NCBI GenBank assembly: GCA_030704615.1
Contig: CM060733.1
Coordinates: 33,728,001 to 33,792,000, forward strand
Direction: 5' to 3'
DNA from: Takakia lepidozioides
Lineage: Eukaryota; Streptophyta; Takakiopsida; Takakiales; Takakiaceae
Length of the DNA: 64,000 bases
Of this stretch, positions 59,137-64,000 are shown piece after piece (within the stretch, counting starts at the first letter, position 1; each line of letters opens with the position of its first letter). Below the pieces are notes generated by a model. That model was not told the DNA's origin. It made no database searches and saw only the letters and a program-made list of their open reading frames with translations. A program made the position numbers and the translations under genes.

Positions 59137-59879
59137 GGTAAGGAAAGTTGCAATCTATAACATAGCTTAACGAAGTAAGCAAGAAAGGGATGCAGGGGAC
59201 CAGATAGCTAGCAGTTCCACTCCCCAAGATCAAGATTGAGATTGTGGAGAGGGGCTTTCAAAAACCTTTCCACGCTGGAAGAGACCAAGAAGGAGGGTCC
59301 ATCCTCATCAACTTACATTTCCCAAGTTGGCTCCGTTTGCAATGAATAAATGTGAGATATCATTGACTACCAATTTCTTGAAATACTGTTTAGCACTGAT
59401 AACAATCGAGTGACAACCATACCAGTATTCACCCCCGCAACACCCATTCCATTGGAATTGTACATAACGACACGGGAGCAGATGCCTACAACACATGCGG
59501 CAGCAAAAATTCATTGCCCTCTTCTCTAGACAATGCAAGCTACTTCACACCTTATAGATTTTCACAAAAGACTCAAGACACTAGAAGTGCAATTTGCAAA
59601 TGGGCCTCTTCATAAGTCAAGAAACCAGCAAAAACTCTCTTTTCTGTTCCTCATTTTGCAATTTCGAAGAAGGTGAGTGACAATGTGTACCTCTCATTCT
59701 GAGGAAGCTCTTATGCACGTCATGTACAAGGTCCAATTATGACCTTCACCCAGGAGTAGCTTGCTAGACATCCCTTTAGCTCCACTAGCCTAGCCTATAC
59801 CAGATGCAGAGAGATGGATAGATCTCATTGCTAGAGATAGGTACCAGTGCTACATTTTCATGCACTCCAGAAGACCACA
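59137..59879. other. No gene recognised
   Basis: This 0.7-kb stretch between LINE debris and the 3' end of the acidic-protein gene shows no conserved coding segment. Confidence 0.45.
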
Positions 59880-61559
59880 TTAGTCTCCTCCGTCATACAA
59901 AAATCCAACGAGCTCCCCGTCTTGAAATATCAACCAACCCAGGTCATGTGGATCACCTTGATCATCAACACCCAAATTAACGCCGAATGAGTCTTCCTGA
60001 AGCATTGTCGATGAAGACTTGGAGCCTTCTTGAGACCTAAATAGACAATTCGTCCTGTCCAGCCTCACACCTTCCTTGAGAGCTTGCATAAGACGTGGAA
60101 AACCCTGCACATCCACAAGCATGAACCTGTTCGCCACAAGACGATCTTGGTAGAACTCTTTCTTTTGCCGAGCAAAAATCTTCTCCCCGAGAAGATGCTT
60201 CCGAGATCGCACTTCGTCATTATCATCACTAAGCACTAGAGGATAACCATCGGTATCATAATCATAACCGGCGTCCAGTAATTTGGCGTCCAGTAATTTG
60301 GCGTCATCGTCGTCCAATTTCTCCTCATCTTCCCCTTCCTCTTCAGAATGCTCCTCGACTTCATCTTCATCGTCATCACTATACATTAGAGGATAACCAT
60401 CTAAATCATAACCGACATCCAGTAATTTGCCGTCATCGTAGTCCAATTTCTGATGAAACCCTGTAAGACTTTATTTACAACATGTACAATGGGTGAACGA
60501 TGAGAAGTTCCAAAAAAGGGGGGGAGGAACAAGAAACAAGAGAAGAAAACAAAAAGCTATAGTAAGCTACTCAGCTAGAGAAGAAAACAAAAGCTATAGT
60601 AAGCTACTCAACCAGCGACGAAAACAGAAGCTATAGTAAGTTACTCAAGTAGAGCGACCCTCCCAGCCAACAACCTGGAGGAGATCTGGCAAGGAGATAG
60701 GGCCGTTGCATCCCATCCAATGCACGCTTAAGTAGTGCGGGTGACATCAAGTTAGTCCACCATAACCGTGGACGATGAGCTCGTGACCCCACTGCAGCTG
60801 CATCCAACAACACTGCTGACCCAAGCCACCTCCGGACTTGATGCACACTGGCCATCACCTTGGCCCGAGAATTGCCCATCAATGGCACATTTATGAAGCT
60901 GTAAGTAGCGCAAAACCTGCACCATCTCCCAAAACAGACCCGACCTCGAGTCTCGTAATCCATTGCCATGCCCGGCTGATGAATGCCCTTGGCAGGGCCA
61001 ACCTGCCACTACCAGACGGAGCTAGCCACATCAACCCGATGCAAAATAGATATGGCTTGTGCTCTCTGCAAAGCAACTGAAACACGTTGTCGATAGTAGG
61101 CGACAAGGACGGAGGCATGTGAGATGCCAATGGACCTGCTCTTAGCTGCATGATGTGCACATATCCGCAGGAAATCGACGAAGTGCCGATGCAATGAGCC
61201 AAATATCTCGTCCGCCAGTGGAAGAAATGTGTCGGTGGGGTGACGATTGCTGTAGTCGCGCTCCTTGGCCTGAGTTGCTATAGTGGGTGCCGTGCCTGGT
61301 GTGATAGCTGCGCGAGATAGCAATTTCTCCTGCTCATAAATTTCATTGAGCCCCAGCTTGCCTACCTCCTCTTCCCCTTCCTCTTTAGAATGCTCCTTGT
61401 CTTCATCTTCGTCTTCATCTTTACCGGCTTTCGGAAGTGGCGGAGCTTTAGGAATTTTCTCCGGCTTGAGAATCTCTATCAAGAGCTATCCATGCAAATG
61501 CTTTGATTCTAACTTCCAACTACTGTCAGAGCTGGTGGGGCTTGTTGCTGAAGCTTCTT
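59880..61559 (-). CDS. Unidentified protein with acidic repeats, 5' end not found
   Basis: Two exons are well supported: 61366-61485 (LLIEILKPEKIPKAPPLPKA then an acidic run HSKEEGEEE) and 59880-60449, joined in phase. A further 12-codon exon at 61524-61559 (KKLQQQAPPALT) is possible. Support for the joint comes from an internal repeat: the junction EEGEEE|KLDYDDGKLLD mirrors EEGEDEEKLDDDDAKLLD inside exon 2, each followed by GYDxDxDGYPL and an SDD run. The C-terminal 110 residues are globular-looking (RFMLVDVQGFPRLMQALKEG, DDQGDPHDLGWLIFQDGELV). I do not recognise the family and the start codon was not located. The intron of 916 bases holds a retroelement fragment. The gene could be a transcribed relic. 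Confidence 0.6.
60640..61330 (-). mobile_element. Decayed C5-cytosine DNA methyltransferase fragment, probable retroelement
   Basis: On the minus strand, after a segment ADEIFGSLHRHFVDFLRICA and RQRVSVALQRAQAISILHRV, comes AGWPCQGHSSAGHGNGLRDS with RSGLFWEM (about 61007-60930), matching motif IV of C5-cytosine methyltransferases with the catalytic PCQ. After a frame change follow FINVPLMGNSR (about 60895-60865, motif VI position, ENV altered to INV) and VLLDAAAVGSRAHRPRLWWT (about 60813-60754, motif VIII position). Stops and frameshifts show it is dead. The SAM-binding motifs I-III and the target-recognition region are missing. It lies wholly inside an intron of the acidic-protein gene. Repeat-borne origin is inferred from the fragmentary state and location; methyltransferases carried by retrotransposons are known from algae and dinoflagellates. 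Confidence 0.68.
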
Positions 61560-62085
61560 CTGCAATGAAGAAGTTGTGTCAAGTTATACCGGCTGTGACT
61601 GTTTCAAGTTATATGTACCATCTTTAATGTTGTCTGTTATGAAGTCCTTCAAACTCTGGAAGATGCCAAATGACTCTAACACTATGGAATAGTCAAGCCA
61701 ATGGCCTCAGTGCCTAGCCCACAAGGTGGTTTTTGTCCTATGGCACCCATTGCACCCTCACACTTTTAAAAGCTCAAAACCAAGCAAAGACGAGGACAAG
61801 CCCTGAATCTAGCTTTTCTACAGATCATCTGGATACAGAAATCAACCCCCAGTTCCGCAGGTTTCACAAGGATTGCCAGGGAACAATGAGACCCTGCTGC
61901 CACTTCTGGCACTTCTGTTGCTGGTAGTGGGCCCCAGCAGCTTGCAATTACAAAATGGTAACTGAACATTACAATCAGAACCATACTTTCTGTGGCTCCT
62001 CTGAATCTATCAATAATCTAAATTGGGGTCAAGGTCCATGGTTCTAGCGCTAGCCCACAGTAAAATGTTGCCTGAAGCCTCAAAA
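61560..62085. other. No gene recognised
   Basis: This 0.5-kb stretch lies between the acidic-protein gene and the stop codon of ALG5. It would contain further 5' exons or the promoter of the former and the 3' UTR of the latter. None could be identified. Confidence 0.4.
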
Positions 62086-64000
62086 TTAGTCTTCAATGAA
62101 ACTCGTGTGGATTTTCCAGATGTGGAAACCATAACCTAATCGAACAAGAATGAGCTCAAACAGCATGTGGAAGATGCTGAAGAGTCGAACTTTGGAGCCT
62201 GGAATCTCCGTCCAAGTTACAGACACTTCATGCACTGGAATGCGCAATCTCCTACAAAGATACACTAGCTCCACGTCAAAACACCACCTGCAAGTAACCC
62301 CAACCCGAATCAAGGCCTGCAGTAGTGTCCTACCCCTGCATCTCTGGATTCCAGAGCACACTAGATGCCTGATGCAAAAGAAGTATAGTTTGCAGACTGC
62401 GTACAGGGGAAAGACCACATTAAACACTGTGCGATAGCCCAACACTTGATTATACAGAAGGGAGCTCTTGAGCAGGAAAGCTACCTCTTCAGCCGCTGGT
62501 TAAGAAACAGTTGTTGGGCGGCAGCACGAGTAAACATCTTGAAGCCACACTGTGCAAAGCACCCAGCCCCGCAAATCAGTCAGTCCTCTCCGGACATTGG
62601 ATCCTTAGGAAGGCAATTTATCAGTAATTCCCAGGCTCAATGCAGCTCCTCCGGAGCCCAGGGAATTTCCATTTCAAAGGAAAAACCAGGGTGATGGATG
62701 GAAATGTCCCCATTGAACTATGTAGCCTTTCAATATTGACCACTTACTATTAGGAGGTAATAACCCTAATGAGTGAAGCAGACACTAAATGTTCTGCCAT
62801 CACTCTATTTCCTCCAGCTTCCTGCGGATACTGCCATTCACTGGTGACTTGAGGTTAAATTCGATTTCGAGTGGAAAACTTCTTAACAAATGGATCTAAC
62901 CACAACAAGATGATTGATCTCAAGGGGTGACTATGGAAAGGTACCTGTGTGTCGCGAATCCCACCGCCAGCAACCAGAAGCACGCAGAGGTGGAAGCCCT
63001 TCATCAGCAGATTGCGATACCACTTGCGCTGCAGCAAACCACCCAAGTATGCACCAACTTATATCGCCTGCCACACCCATGCTAAGCTAGATGATTTTGC
63101 ACACCATTTACTGTTCTGAGCCCAATCCACTACAAATTAATACACGTAATGGCACACAAGGGTTCTCTGCTCTTCAGAGAAACAAATTGACATTCACAGG
63201 AGGTCTGCCTAGTCCAAGCTAGGGGAACGGGCCCAATTTGGGACATGGAGCCTCCCAAATTGCACAACATTGCAACGTGATGCTAGTGTGTGGCTGAAAA
63301 TAATGGCCTATTGTTTGGATCCTGGAAACATTTTCCTGCAAGAAACCCCGTAAAGTGTACTTTCAAACATCTCCAGAAGAGAAAGAGAGAGAGAGACAGA
63401 GAGAGCACCGTGGCCAAAGCCAGCTTTTCCAAGTGAGCTCGAGAACCAAATGCAGCTATGGCAACATCAGCCACCTGATTGTGAGGTGAGCTCTGCTTCG
63501 AGGAATCTTCTTGCTGTGCTATGTTTTGTAGAATCTGCAAACAAATTTACATGCACCACGCCCAATTTAGACTTCTAACCTTGACATCAGTGATTTTGTC
63601 TTTGGAAGGACGCACTTGCTTTTCAATTCTTCTCTTATTATATATCTCAGGTTATTAGGATAACAGATAGTGCCTTCAAGCAAAAGGCTAATTTCTGAGC
63701 ACAGCCCCAGTATGAATGGGTGAGTGATATTATCAACAGCCCTCTAGTAGATATCCACAAGGATGGTTGAGGTAATCAAACTGTCACAACCAGAATGGCA
63801 GAACAAGGTGGCCCACAAGAGTTGTAATCTAGTTGATAGCCAAAAATCTGTGCTCCCTCCTGTCGACAATGGAGTAACCTAACACAAAACACGGAGAGAA
63901 AGGTAGGTTCATTCTGAGCCACTCACTTGGGTTTCTAGTTTTTGAAGGTCAGTGATCTTGGTAGCCCCATCAGAGTCCAGCATTAACAGCAGCTGCCCAC
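62086..64000 (-). CDS. ALG5: Dolichyl-phosphate beta-glucosyltransferase (ALG5), 3' exons only
   Basis: Exons on the minus strand: 63927 to beyond 64000, 63409-63534, 62945-63028, 62485-62549, 62086-62287, all joined in phase. The gene enters from the right edge. Conserved segments are GQLLLMLDSDGATKITDLQK (GT2 nucleotide-sugar site with DSD), AAFGSRAHLEKLALAT, KWYRNLLMKGFHLCVLLVAG with GIRDTQ, CGFKMFTRAAAQQLF, and RWCFDVELVYLCRRLRIPVH with TWTEIPGSK. ALG5 transfers glucose from UDP-glucose to dolichyl phosphate at the ER, giving the donor for the last sugars of the N-glycan precursor. The C-terminus LGYGFHIWKIHTSF fits the plant family. No damage is seen in the visible part. Confidence 0.94.

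Noticed and set aside
63376-63402. GA/CT microsatellites here and near 3567, 5405, 9470, 40117 and 45765
   Set aside because: Ordinary simple repeats, common in plant introns and UTRs; not reported as findings.
1-64000. tRNA, rRNA, CRISPR and prokaryotic operon features
   Set aside because: No tRNA-like T-loop plus anticodon arrangement was seen by eye, and the sequence is clearly plant nuclear DNA; spaced repeats here are tandem or inverted, not CRISPR-like.

Overview
The window is nuclear DNA of a land plant, most likely a seed-free one (lycophyte, fern or bryophyte lineage). The grounds are short-to-medium GT-AG introns, chloroplast-targeted plant proteins, and four members of the PLS/DYW pentatricopeptide-repeat (PPR) family in 38 kb. 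That PPR density is expected in lineages with heavy organellar C-to-U RNA editing. The lineage assignment is inference; no marker here fixes a species.

Layout, left to right. A 5'-cut PPR gene (1-2096, +) has lost its DYW domain. A complete ten-exon IMPL1-type inositol monophosphatase gene (3745-10955, -) carries a broken LINE retrotransposon (about 5468-8815, +) in its fourth intron. A complete nine-exon eIF3 subunit k gene (11865-15270, -) follows. Two relics of OSB-type PDF-motif exon pairs (16923-17429 and 26987-27441) each sit just upstream of a PPR gene (17673-20234, the only one with an intact DYW domain; and 27813-29825, whose DYW tail has decayed). Between these two units lies a six-exon CBS-domain protein of the SnRK1-gamma-like family (22157-25596, +). 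Next come a small two-exon plant-specific protein (32158-32965, -), a foldback element (33.8-34.4 kb) and a fourth PPR gene (35663-38371, -) whose DYW tail is frameshifted and split by a 99-nt insertion. A 17-exon class II formin (44017-51273, -) follows, with a PTEN-like N-terminus and a very long FH1 region. The right part holds chloroplast FKBP17-2 (52706-54341, -), 40S ribosomal protein S2 (55744-57002, -) with telo-boxes upstream, a 440-bp hairpin repeat, LINE zinc-domain debris, an acidic-repeat protein (59880-61559, -) whose intron holds a decayed C5-cytosine DNA methyltransferase fragment of probable retroelement origin, and the 3' exons of ALG5 (62086 to the right edge, -).

The genes do not form one pathway: most are housekeeping genes (translation, inositol and dolichol metabolism, actin nucleation, plastid folding). 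The unusual layer on top is the PPR family, which has spread through this stretch together with OSB fragments and is losing its C-terminal editing domain by several independent lesions while its repeat arrays stay open. The spliced models of IMPL1, eIF3k, the formin, FKBP17-2, RPS2, the CBS protein and ALG5 were built by hand from family conservation plus splice sites. Exon phases add up in every case except for one missing base in a G/C homopolymer of the formin.
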